From positions 1 to 34,397 of IMG/VR virus record IMGVR_UViG_3300033553_000802: 34,397 bases of DNA; one strand, 5' to 3'. Under the pieces are notes generated by a model. The model had not been told where the DNA came from, made no database searches, and worked only from the letters and a program-made list of their open reading frames with translations. Shown here in pieces: positions 1 through 6,573 of the stretch. A program made the position numbers and the translations under genes. Source of the stretch: a virus. Position 1 is the first letter of the stretch. Each line of letters opens with the position of its first letter.

Positions 1-153
1 ATGATGTTTACCGTACGGCAAAAAATGCGCAGAGGCGCAGACATTCTAGAGCGCGGCGAGATGATCACGATGTGTGTCATCTATTCGGCGCTTTTTTTGT
101 GGGCTGTGATGCTGATCGTTAACGCCTGGCCGACCTGGTGGGGTGCGCTGTGA
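1..153 (+). CDS. Small single-pass membrane protein, 50 aa
   Basis: Not recognised as a named family. The frame opens with two Met codons and encodes a charged N-terminus (about residues 5-20, Arg/Lys/Glu rich), one hydrophobic stretch at about residues 23-43 that would span a membrane, and a short Trp-rich tail (PTWWGAL). The stop overlaps the GTG start of the next gene (GTGA), which suggests translational coupling in an early phage operon. The window begins at the ATG, so no ribosome site can be checked and the true start could lie further upstream. Confidence 0.45.
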   Translation: MMFTVRQKMRRGADILERGEMITMCVIYSALFLWAVMLIVNAWPTWWGAL

Positions 154-308
154 TCTGTATCTGCGGATGGTGTCGCGAGAGTCTCGGCTACCGGGTTGGC
201 CCGGTTGGAGAAGAGACCACCGGTATCTGCGATGCGTGCCGGGAGATCGAGCTTTCCAAGCTTAAACGACCGTTCTCGGTGGCACAAACAGAGGAGGAAG
301 AATGTTGA
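150..308 (+). CDS. Small zinc-ribbon protein, GTG start, 52 aa
   Basis: Read from a GTG that overlaps the preceding stop. The 52-residue product has two CxxC knuckles, C5-x2-C8 and C27-x2-C30, with a basic/glycine linker, the usual pattern of a one-zinc ribbon. The C-terminus is acidic (TEEEE) because it is read through the Shine-Dalgarno sequence of the next gene. Small zinc-ribbon proteins of this kind are common in phage early operons and often bind nucleic acid or a host protein. No specific function can be assigned. The GTG start and the clean stop/start overlaps on both sides are the main support. Confidence 0.5.
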   Translation: MICICGWCRESLGYRVGPVGEETTGICDACREIELSKLKRPFSVAQTEEEEC

Positions 309-367
309 CTGTTTTTGGAGTTCTTGCCGTGGTTGCTTTTTTCGTCTGGGTTGATGCAACGAAATAA
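302..367 (+). CDS. Putative 21-aa membrane micropeptide
   Basis: A very short frame with a strong ribosome site (AGGAGGAAG directly before ATG). It encodes almost nothing but a hydrophobic helix (LTVFGVLAVVAFFVWV) followed by DATK. It overlaps the end of the zinc-ribbon gene. The strong Shine-Dalgarno and the clean membrane helix argue for translation; the tiny size keeps confidence low. Function unknown. Confidence 0.35.
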   Translation: MLTVFGVLAVVAFFVWVDATK

Positions 368-379
368 GGGGGTAGTGCT

Positions 380-643
380 GTGGATAAAAAGAGTGACATC
401 ACTGAGCAACTTCGAGAAATGGGGGACCGTCTCTGCTGCGTTGATCGCAACCTGATCGACAGCGCGCGTTTTGAGATCGAGCGGCTGCGCCAGTTGGTTG
501 GCCAGAGCACCCAAAGACAGGACATCGCACTCGATGATGATCTAGGCCTATATATCAAGACAGAGCGGTTGAGGCGTCATTTGTTTGCGCAGAAAAAGAT
601 AGCGCAGAAACTTGCCCCTGGCACTCCGGATCTGAGGGACTGA
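380..643 (+). CDS. Hypothetical early phage protein, 87 aa
   Basis: Starts at a GTG behind a purine-rich stretch (AAGGGGGTAG). The 87-residue product is charged and predicted helical, with a segment resembling the EIERLR helices of many small lambdoid accessory proteins (EQLREMGDRL near residue 10; FEIERLRQLVGQ near residue 32). No catalytic motif or membrane helix is visible. It ends in a TGATG stop/start overlap with the next gene, so it is part of the same coupled operon. Function unknown. Confidence 0.55.
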   Translation: MDKKSDITEQLREMGDRLCCVDRNLIDSARFEIERLRQLVGQSTQRQDIALDDDLGLYIKTERLRRHLFAQKKIAQKLAPGTPDLRD

Positions 644-1542
644 TGGGATACGAGTCTTTGGTGACGACTGGTGCCTGCACGAAAGGCAATCTGCCTGATC
701 GCAACCAGTACGACATCCACTGCCCGATGATGGGTGGTCCTGCTTACAAGCCAAACTATGTGGCGGCCAGTTGCATTGCGCGACAGGTCGCCGGCAGCTG
801 CTCTGCAACGACGTGCGGGCGCAAGCGGATCCAACTACACAAAAAGCCGTCTGCGGCTAAGACTGAGCCAAATATCTACATAGAAGGGCAGATGTACAAC
901 AACAAGAAGGTAGCCGAGTGTGCTGAGTGTGGCCGACAAATGCCGATCTATGCCAGAGGATGTTGTGCCGGGTGCGTCGCCAGGCTTAAGAAGGCTGGCA
1001 TTCTTGATGAGAAGTACCCTGCAAAACGCAGTGGGCGCAGGAAGCCTGCCACCATTAATCAGATACAAGCAGGGCATACATCGCCCGCGAATGAGGGAAC
1101 GACGCCTGAGCTAGTCGTGACAGCCGGAGAGACGGCCCAACCTTTGGAGGTGAGTATGGCATCGAATAAAACAGTGGCGGCGTGTGTTGAATGCTTCCGT
1201 GTGATGAGGATTGTGGCGCGGGGTCTGTGCGGAAAATGCTACTCGGCTCACAGAAAAGCCGGGACGCTTGATGAGAAGTACCCGGCAAAGCGATTACCTA
1301 GCCCTCGCCCAGGATTCAAAAAGAAGAGCGCTAAGCCCCCTACTCAGGCAACCCGCCTTGATGTTGACGATATCGAAGCCTTGTCGCCGCGCGCATTGAT
1401 CGTTTTTGTGGGCGATCATGATGTCGCCATGGCTGAGTACCTACAAAAATTGGCGACAGAAGAGCGCCGCACGATCGAGCAGCAGATCCTCTGGCTGCTC
1501 GAGGTGGCCTGCACGGATCGCATCAACGGGAGCGCTGAGTGA
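643..1542 (+). CDS. Protein with duplicated four-cysteine zinc knuckle, 299 aa
   Basis: Not a named family that I recognise. It contains two copies of a module of about 40 residues, at about 91-129 and 179-217. Each has C-x2-C, ten or eleven residues, C-x2-C, then a basic helix and the shared tail LDEKYPAKR (ligands C93, C96, C107 or C108, C111; and C181, C184, C196, C199). The copies are separated by a linker rich in Thr, Ala and Gly. The N-terminal 80 residues hold further scattered cysteines (C27, C44, C53, C58). The C-terminal 80 residues are acidic then helical. A nucleic-acid-binding role is likely from the basic zinc modules but is inferred. An in-frame ATG at codon 84 with a purine-rich leader is an alternative start. 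Overlaps both neighbours (TGATG, TGATG). Confidence 0.65.
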   Translation: MGYESLVTTGACTKGNLPDRNQYDIHCPMMGGPAYKPNYVAASCIARQVAGSCSATTCGRKRIQLHKKPSAAKTEPNIYIEGQMYNNKKVAECAECGRQMPIYARGCCAGCVARLKKAGILDEKYPAKRSGRRKPATINQIQAGHTSPANEGTTPELVVTAGETAQPLEVSMASNKTVAACVECFRVMRIVARGLCGKCYSAHRKAGTLDEKYPAKRLPSPRPGFKKKSAKPPTQATRLDVDDIEALSPRALIVFVGDHDVAMAEYLQKLATEERRTIEQQILWLLEVACTDRINGSAE

Positions 1543-1673
1543 TGTTTGAGTTGCTCTGTTGGTTTGGGATTGCTTTGGTGATTATCTGTCTCACTGCGCT
1601 GGTGTCGTTTGTGTGCCATGAAGAGGCCGACGAGCGGCGTGAGCACATCATGAACAAGTACGGGAGTCAGTGA
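1542..1673 (+). CDS. Small membrane protein, 43 aa
   Basis: Begins at an ATG overlapping the preceding stop (GTGATG). It has a hydrophobic helix at about residues 3-26 (rich in Leu, Ile, Val, with three cysteines) and a short highly charged cytoplasmic tail (EEADERREHIMNKYG). No family recognised. Stop/start overlaps on both sides place it in the same coupled operon of small proteins. Confidence 0.45.
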   Translation: MFELLCWFGIALVIICLTALVSFVCHEEADERREHIMNKYGSQ

Positions 1674-1855
1674 TGATTTATGTGCCGTGCTCCACTTGCA
1701 AGTTCGGCCGTGCCTGCCGTGACTATAACGCCATGCACGAGCTGCATCTGCGGCGCTGGGCGCATGACTTAGGCTCTCAGGAGTGCCGCAACCACATGCC
1801 GCTGTATGAGCGCGGGGTTGAGGGTGTGCTAGTCCACCAGGAGGCGCATCGATGA
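1673..1855 (+). CDS. Small cysteine-containing protein, 60 aa
   Basis: The ATG overlaps the upstream TGA; a GTG one codon earlier is also possible. The 60-residue product has C-x2-C near the N-terminus (PCSTC), another Cys in GRACRDY and a fourth in SQECRN, plus several histidines, so a metal site is plausible. No family recognised. It overlaps the next gene by four bases after a good ribosome site (CCAGGAGG). Confidence 0.5.
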   Translation: MIYVPCSTCKFGRACRDYNAMHELHLRRWAHDLGSQECRNHMPLYERGVEGVLVHQEAHR

Positions 1856-2205
1856 GCCTGTTGGGAAACATTCCGGGCCTCTCCCGCCATGCGCCAGTGA
1901 TCGCGCCTCCAACTCCGCCAGGGTTTGACCTGGAGCGTGCCTGCTCGCTGATGCGCCAGGCGCTGTCTATCCTCGAGAACTATTACCCTGCGGGCGCGAT
2001 GGAGTGGCTGCGTGTGCATCGGCCTGAAGTGGTGGCCCATCTCAAGGAGCGCGCCCTGCAGGTTGACCGTGCGGTGCTGGCCGAGGATATGCCCGCCGTG
2101 ATCGCGGCGGTGGACGTCTATCGTGAGGCGCATGAACGTGCGTTTAAAATTTATCTTGCCCGCCCGCCGGTGATTGAAGTGGATCCGCAAGGGGGGGGTT
2201 TTTAA
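1852..2205 (+). CDS. Hypothetical protein upstream of primase, 117 aa
   Basis: Preceded by CAGGAGG at suitable spacing. The N-terminus is proline-rich (PVIAPPTPPG); the rest is predicted helical, with no cysteines except one and no membrane helix. It ends directly against the primase start (TAA then ATG). Its position just before the primase suggests a replication accessory role, but no motif supports a specific one. Confidence 0.6.
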   Translation: MSLLGNIPGLSRHAPVIAPPTPPGFDLERACSLMRQALSILENYYPAGAMEWLRVHRPEVVAHLKERALQVDRAVLAEDMPAVIAAVDVYREAHERAFKIYLARPPVIEVDPQGGGF

Positions 2206-3186
2206 ATGGGCTTTGCACTGGAGGAGCTGGGGCCGGAGGGCTGCCGGCGGATCGCCGAGGATCTGTTTAAGGTCGAGAAAGTCTATGGCGAGAAGCTGCA
2301 CGGCTTTTGCCCGGTCCATGGCGATCAGACCTCGGCGTCGTTTGTTTATCACACCGGCGAGGACTGGTACAAATGTAAAAGCTGCGGCGCTGGTGGTGAT
2401 CTGATCAACCTGTGGTGCGAGATCCACAACATGGACAGCCGCGGCGATGGTTTCAAGGCGTTTAAGGCCGAGTTTGTCGGTGGTGCTCCTGGTGATGGAT
2501 CGCGGCCACAGCGCAAAGAACGCAAGGCTGCTCCTGCCGCGGTTCTGCCGGACGTGTTTGTTGATGAAGCCGAGCTGGCTGCCCTGCCCCCCTTGCCCCC
2601 CGCGCGGATCCGCGAGTTGAACACGTCACGCGGTTGGGCGGCGCAGATGATCGAGCGCCTGGGCCTGCGCGAGTATGAAGCCGGGCGCAGCAAGAAGATC
2701 GCTATCCCCATCCGTGATGATGAGGGGCGGCTGTGCAACATCCGTCTGTATCAGCCTGGTGCTGAGCAGTTCAAGGTGATCTCGTGGTACGACCGCCACT
2801 GCCAGAGCTGCGGTGGTGCCTGGAAGAAAGTCAACAAAGCCAAGGTGTGCGCCGGTTGCGGTGGCAGCCCGAACGATTACGGCCGCACGCGCCTGTACCC
2901 ACCACCCTCGCAATGGAAGCCCTCGGGGCAGTTGTGGCTGGTGGAGGGTGAGCCGGATCTGGTCTGTGCCCTCTCCCAGGGGCTCAACGCTGTGACCCAG
3001 ACGGCCGGCTGCGGCACCTGGCGCGAGGAGTTTTCTGAGGCGATGGCGGGCCGCGATGTGGTGATCGCCTATGATGCGGACCAGCCGGGTTGGAAAGGCA
3101 GTATTATTGCGGCTGATTCGATTTGTAGGCATGCGAAAAGCGTACGTGTTCTTAAATGGCCAGAAATTATGGGAGATATGGCATGA
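2206..3186 (+). CDS. Phage DNA primase, CHC2 zinc finger plus TOPRIM, 326 aa
   Basis: Makes RNA primers for phage replication. The zinc-binding module is N-terminal (C35, H38, C57, C60, in CPVHGD and CKSCGAGGDL). A second ribbon lies at about residues 199-218 (CQSC...CAGC). The TOPRIM domain follows, with the catalytic acidic residues in WLVEGEPD (E247, E249) and IAYDADQPG (D290, D292). The protein stops shortly after TOPRIM at KWPEIMGDMA, where relatives that I know continue into a segment like GQDLTDWF. That segment appears at the start of the helicase 700 bp downstream, so this may be the N-terminal half of a once-fused primase-helicase. Codon composition becomes less GC-rich over the last 25 codons, consistent with a recombination junction. 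Confidence 0.88.
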   Translation: MGFALEELGPEGCRRIAEDLFKVEKVYGEKLHGFCPVHGDQTSASFVYHTGEDWYKCKSCGAGGDLINLWCEIHNMDSRGDGFKAFKAEFVGGAPGDGSRPQRKERKAAPAAVLPDVFVDEAELAALPPLPPARIRELNTSRGWAAQMIERLGLREYEAGRSKKIAIPIRDDEGRLCNIRLYQPGAEQFKVISWYDRHCQSCGGAWKKVNKAKVCAGCGGSPNDYGRTRLYPPPSQWKPSGQLWLVEGEPDLVCALSQGLNAVTQTAGCGTWREEFSEAMAGRDVVIAYDADQPGWKGSIIAADSICRHAKSVRVLKWPEIMGDMA

Positions 3187-3527
3187 AAAAAAGATATTTA
3201 GTCCGCTACCTCAAGCCTGCCGAGGAGATAGTTGAGGCGCATTCCGTCCATTCGGCTGTCGAGATCGTAAACAAGTATAAAGGAGCGTCGCTCATAAGCG
3301 TTGAATTGGTTGATGGTGGCGAAGACACCCGCCTAGGGCCAATCAACTGGTGCTATTTCTGTTCAAGACCACTCTTATGTGGCGCTGACGCTGTGCCTAT
3401 CCAGACATGGCACCAAGTACCCGAGCACCTACAAGACGTCCTGCCCGGCCTAGATTTCGCCTGCCCCCATTGTGCAATGGCTAAAGGGATCATTGCCGAA
3501 GGACCTGTTTCCCTGCCCACTAGTTGA
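3183..3527 (+). CDS. Small protein with split CxxC pairs, possible insertion in primase-helicase, 114 aa
   Basis: The ATG overlaps the primase stop (ATGA), with GGGAG upstream; an earlier in-frame ATG inside the primase gene is less likely. The N-terminal 45 residues look like a small alpha/beta unit (RYLVRYLKPAEEIVEAHS). The second half has C57-x2-C60 and C94-x2-C97, probably one zinc site. The gene is visibly poorer in GC than its neighbours. Together with the following small gene it separates the primase from the helicase. Function unknown. Confidence 0.6.
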   Translation: MKKRYLVRYLKPAEEIVEAHSVHSAVEIVNKYKGASLISVELVDGGEDTRLGPINWCYFCSRPLLCGADAVPIQTWHQVPEHLQDVLPGLDFACPHCAMAKGIIAEGPVSLPTS

Positions 3528-3565
3528 GCCGCCAATCATGGCACAAAAAAACAAAGGAGAAGCAA

Positions 3566-3811
3566 ATGCCCAAGATGAGAGCAAAGATGAAGGTCGAAAC
3601 TGTGGAATCGAATGAGTATCAAGACCGGTTGATAATGACCGCCGTCTGCAAAGAGGGTCTCTACGGGGAAGACGGAAGTGATGAGGACAATACCTTTGCC
3701 AAGTTTACGCCCAGCGGGCGCATCGACCTGACAGTCAACAACCCCGAGCTGGTTGGCCAGTTCAAGCCTGGGCAGAAGTTCTATGTCGATTTTACTGAAA
3801 CGACAAATTAA
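3566..3811 (+). CDS. Small conserved-type phage protein, 81 aa
   Basis: The start is set by AAAGGAGAAG six bases before ATG; an upstream in-frame start lacks a ribosome site. The protein begins with a basic Met/Lys-rich strand (MPKMRAKMKVETVE). It then has an acidic loop (YGEDGSDEDN) and beta-strand-like segments ending in FKPGQKFYVDFTE. This layout (K-rich start, TPSG, V-NP, FKPG--YVDF) is familiar from short phage proteins encoded near primase or recombination genes. I cannot name the function. It is followed by a possible weak terminator. Confidence 0.65.
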   Translation: MPKMRAKMKVETVESNEYQDRLIMTAVCKEGLYGEDGSDEDNTFAKFTPSGRIDLTVNNPELVGQFKPGQKFYVDFTETTN

Positions 3812-3834
3812 CCCCTGAATCTTGGGCGGGGGTT
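3810..3834 (+). terminator. Possible weak terminator after the small gene pair
   Basis: AACCCC pairs with GGGGTT across a loop of about 13 nt, followed by TGTTTCCC. The stem is short and the T-run poor, so this may not terminate efficiently. Confidence 0.3.
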
Positions 3835-3843
3835 TGTTTCCCT

Positions 3844-3857
3844 GCTCAAGCTTGAGC
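3844..3857. promoter_or_regulatory. 14-bp perfect palindrome before helicase gene
   Basis: GCTCAAGCTTGAGC is a perfect inverted repeat lying 25 bp upstream of the helicase TTG start. It could be an operator for a dimeric regulator. No promoter elements were identified around it. Confidence 0.3.
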
Positions 3858-3882
3858 GGTTGAATTTAGTCTGGAGGAACGT

Positions 3883-5400
3883 TTGTCACCTGAAGCCCCC
3901 TCACATTACCCCATCAATCACGGACAGGACCTGACCGACTGGTTTGTGCGCCATAAGCTCAACATGGCCGAACTGGTTGATCTGCTCCCTGGGGCGATCA
4001 CGATCGAGCCGCCCAGGGAACCTGACGAGGATCCCGGCGTGCTGCGCTTCTTCAAGGGGCGCAAGTTCGCCCCGGCGCTGCTGTCCCGGGCGATCATGGA
4101 GGATGTGGATATCGTCTCCGATCCGCTAACCGGCCTGGTCTACCGCTGGGAGGGCCGTTTTTGGGAGCAGTACGATCTGCAATACCTGCGCAGCAAAGCG
4201 TTGCTGATGCTGGGCGATGAGGGCAACAGCGCCCGCGCTGCCGACGTGGCCAACATGGTGCGCGACCTGTCGGTGCTGCCGATCGGGCGGCGCATGAACG
4301 ATGGTGAGGATCTGATCTGCCTGCAAAATGGCATGTTCAACCTGGGCAAGGGCGTGGACGCAGGAAAGCTTTTGCCGCATGGCAAGGACTATTACGCAAC
4401 GCATTGCCTGGGGGTTTCGTTCGACCCTTCGGACGTGCAGGACTGCCCGCGCTGGCGGCGCTTTTTGACCGAGACGGTGCAGGATCCGGAAGTGATCAAG
4501 GAGCTGCAGAAGTTCTTTGGCTACTGCCTGACCCGCGAGACGCGCTACGAAAAGATGCTGCTGCTGCACGGCCCTGGAGGCGACGGCAAGTCGACCCTGA
4601 TGAACGTCCTGCGCCAGCTGGTGGGCGAGGAGAACTGCTCTCACATCCCCATGGGGCGCCTCGATGATCAGTTCTATCTCTCGCGCCTGGTGGACAAGCT
4701 GCTGAACATGTCCACCGAGGTGGAAAGCAAGGCGATGCAGAGCCAGGAGATCAAGGCGATCGTCTCTGGTGACCCGATCTCGGCGTCGTTTAAGAACCAG
4801 ACGCCCTTCGATTTCGTGCCGGCGTGCAAGCTGGTCTACTCAACCAACCGCCTGCCGCGCATGCTCGACAACTCCGACGGCTTTTTCCGCAAGATCATGA
4901 TCATCGAGATGAAGGGCCAGTTCGTCAAAAAGGGCCGGGCCGACATCTTCCTTTACGAGGAGCTGATGGCTGAGCTGCCGGGGATCTTCGCCTGGGCGTT
5001 GCACGGCCTGGTGGATCTGCGTGAGGAGGGCTTTACCGCCTCGGCGACCATGGAGGCCAGCCTGCACGATTACAAGCGCACCAATAACAACGTGCTGTAC
5101 TTCATCGAGCAGCGCCTGGTGGCTGATCCGGAGGCTAAGACGGCCAAGGACCGCACGTTTGATGAGTATGTCAAGAGCTGCAAAGGGTGGGGCTTGATGT
5201 CGGTCGGTGAGCCGTATTTTCGCAAGGAGTTCATGCGTCTGCTTGGCGACTTCGAGATACCTGTGAGGGACGGCAAGGTGGCTGATGAGAGTTCGGCCAT
5301 AGGCCGCAAGAATGCTTATGTTGGTTTCCGTTTGGTCGATGAAAAGCTCGAGAACGATTCCCCCGCCCCTGCCCCCCACCCCGCGGAGGCCGGAGCATGA
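3883..5400 (+). CDS. D5/P4-family replicative helicase (primase C-terminal type), 505 aa
   Basis: Superfamily 3-type ATPase that unwinds DNA for phage replication. The start is an unusual TTG, chosen because GGAGG lies eight bases upstream and no ATG fits. The order is: an N-terminal segment with GQDLTDWF (typical of the linker after a TOPRIM domain), a D5-N-type region at about 90-215, then the AAA core with Walker A GPGGDGKST (230-238). Downstream are a Walker B-like region near LLNMSTEVE and the sensor segment YSTNRLPR...DGFFRK, as in phage P4 alpha and poxvirus D5. A C-terminal winged-helix-like region ends in a Pro/Ala-rich tail. Probably acts with the upstream primase. The stop overlaps the next ATG. 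Confidence 0.9.
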   Translation: MSPEAPSHYPINHGQDLTDWFVRHKLNMAELVDLLPGAITIEPPREPDEDPGVLRFFKGRKFAPALLSRAIMEDVDIVSDPLTGLVYRWEGRFWEQYDLQYLRSKALLMLGDEGNSARAADVANMVRDLSVLPIGRRMNDGEDLICLQNGMFNLGKGVDAGKLLPHGKDYYATHCLGVSFDPSDVQDCPRWRRFLTETVQDPEVIKELQKFFGYCLTRETRYEKMLLLHGPGGDGKSTLMNVLRQLVGEENCSHIPMGRLDDQFYLSRLVDKLLNMSTEVESKAMQSQEIKAIVSGDPISASFKNQTPFDFVPACKLVYSTNRLPRMLDNSDGFFRKIMIIEMKGQFVKKGRADIFLYEELMAELPGIFAWALHGLVDLREEGFTASATMEASLHDYKRTNNNVLYFIEQRLVADPEAKTAKDRTFDEYVKSCKGWGLMSVGEPYFRKEFMRLLGDFEIPVRDGKVADESSAIGRKNAYVGFRLVDEKLENDSPAPAPHPAEAGA

Positions 5401-5816
5401 ATGTAGTCAGCAAGGCTTATGCCAAGAAAAATCAGGGAATTTGTCCGGGCTGTCCGGGCTTGTCCGGGCAGAAAAACGCTACCCCGGACAGCGCAAAGCC
5501 TGATCTGGTGGCGGTTTGCGGGTGTCTGTCCGGGATGTCCGGGCAGAAAAACGCTACCCCGGACAGCGCAAAGCCTGATCTGGTGGCGGTTTGCGGGTGT
5601 CTGTCCGGGATGTCCGGGCAAAAACAAAATTCTATACGTATGCGCACACACCCGCGCGTAGTGGGGTTGTTGTTGTTTTGGCCTTGGGAGTTAAAAAAAG
5701 ACCGGACAGACCGGACAAACTTAGTTAAGTCTTTGATTGCGTTTCGTTTTTTCTGTCCGGTTAACGCTTTTTTACCCCGGACAAGCCCGGACAGCCCGGA
5801 CAGGAGGCTTTGCTGA
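5397..5816 (+). CDS. Doubtful repeat-encoded protein, 139 aa
   Basis: An open frame that overlaps the helicase stop (ATGA) and the next gene start (TGATG), which is what a coupled gene would do. Its sequence, however, is dictated by the DNA repeat field: a 25-residue unit (GQKNATPDSAKPDLVAVC and seven more residues) is repeated exactly twice, and CPG/LSG motifs come from TGTCCGG heptamers. No fold or family is apparent. The 75-bp repeat unit keeps the reading frame. Either a real low-complexity protein or a by-product of a cis-acting DNA region; I favour the latter slightly. Confidence 0.3.
   Translation: MNVVSKAYAKKNQGICPGCPGLSGQKNATPDSAKPDLVAVCGCLSGMSGQKNATPDSAKPDLVAVCGCLSGMSGQKQNSIRMRTHPRVVGLLLFWPWELKKDRTDRTNLVKSLIAFRFFCPVNAFLPRTSPDSPDRRLC
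5442..5802. repeat. Field of 15 TGTCCGG/CCGGACA heptamers (possible origin iterons)
   Basis: Forward TGTCCGG starts at 5442, 5451, 5461, 5527, 5536, 5602, 5611 and 5754. The reverse complement CCGGACA starts at 5484, 5559, 5702, 5711, 5777, 5787 and 5796. Neighbouring copies are 9-10 bp apart, about one helical turn, as expected for sites bound cooperatively on one DNA face. The field lies directly after the primase-helicase genes, where phage origins are often found. Opposed copies could also form RNA hairpins. Origin function is inferred. Confidence 0.65.
5461..5620. repeat. 75-bp perfect tandem repeat, 2.1 copies
   Basis: Copy 1 runs 5461-5535, copy 2 5536-5610, and a partial third copy of 10 bp follows. 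The copies are identical, which points to a recent duplication or active homogenisation. Each unit carries two TGTCCGG and one CCGGACA. The 75-bp length (25 codons) preserves the overlapping reading frame. Confidence 0.9.
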
Positions 5817-6448
5817 TGAACAACAACCGCATGATCTGGTTTGATATCGATGTTTTTCAGGACGCTCTCGATGGCGCTCTTGCCGACGCTGATAAAACAG
5901 TGAAGCAGGCGATCTATTCGACGATGAGAAAAGCCAGAGCTCATGCCGTGACGCGGATGTCAGCGGAGATCAGAGAGAAGTGGAACATCAAGAAGGCCGA
6001 TCTGGACAAGAAGATCCGCGTGCGGATCGGCACCGGCACGGCCGGCCATTATGAATCGTTCGAACTGACGATCAAAGGCACGTCGATTAGCCTCGCTTAC
6101 TTCACTGGCACAAAACAATACCTGGGGAACAAAGTCATCAACAGAAAAGCTGGCCGTCAAAATCAACGCAGCTCTAAATTCCAAGGCGTGCAGGCGGAGA
6201 TTATCAAGGGGCACAAGACGAAACTCTCCGGGGCATTTCTCCAGGCGGCAAGCAGTGGCCACATGATGGTCATGCGTCGCAAGGGTAAGGGACGTTATCC
6301 CCTGCAGGTCAAGGCCTCGATCTCTCCGGCGTCCATGTTCAGCAACGCACAGACAGCCGACCGCTTCGAGGAGGGCCTGCTCGACTACATCGAACGCACC
6401 TTCGAACATGAGTTGAACTATCGCCTGCAGCGGGCAGGTCTCGTATGA
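5816..6448 (+). CDS. Prophage minor tail protein Z-like, 210 aa
   Basis: Resembles the GpZ/minor tail Z family (lambda Z is 192 aa), which helps complete the head-proximal end of the tail. Supporting segments are the helical start with a conserved-looking MRKARAHAVTRMSAEIREKW stretch, KADLDKKIRVR, the MVMRRKGKGRYPL strand near residue 160, and SPASMF followed by a C-terminal helix. Start ATG has AGGAGG upstream; TTG and CTG codons just before are less likely. It lies in the early region next to replication genes, about 12 kb from the other tail genes, which is unusual in linear order but less so if the map is circularly permuted around a nearby packaging site. Confidence 0.65.
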   Translation: MNNNRMIWFDIDVFQDALDGALADADKTVKQAIYSTMRKARAHAVTRMSAEIREKWNIKKADLDKKIRVRIGTGTAGHYESFELTIKGTSISLAYFTGTKQYLGNKVINRKAGRQNQRSSKFQGVQAEIIKGHKTKLSGAFLQAASSGHMMVMRRKGKGRYPLQVKASISPASMFSNAQTADRFEEGLLDYIERTFEHELNYRLQRAGLV

Positions 6449-6466
6449 TTATCGCGGGTCCTTCCC

Positions 6467-6480
6467 AGGGGGTGACCCCT
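6467..6480. repeat. Short hairpin AGGGG-GTGA-CCCCT, possible packaging-site element
   Basis: A 5-bp GC stem with a GTGA loop in the 125-bp gap between the tail-Z-like gene and the zinc/HTH gene. The surrounding run (GGGTCCTTCCCAGGGGGTGA) is GC-rich and lies before the terminase genes, so a cos-type site is conceivable. No terminase-site consensus could be checked. Confidence 0.25.
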
Positions 6481-6573
6481 TGCGGGCGAGCAAGCGCGCA
6501 GAAACCGCGCAGTTATAGAGTTTTTCACGCTCCGGAATTTAGGAATACACCAGATTATAAGGGAGTTACGTCA

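Noticed and set aside
5461-5620. CRISPR-like direct repeats
   Set aside because: The 75-bp units are directly adjacent with no unique spacers and no cas genes are present.
5432-5944. 170-codon minus-strand frame across the repeat field
   Set aside because: Composed of translated repeats and runs into the start of the tail-Z-like gene; no ribosome site or coherent protein features.
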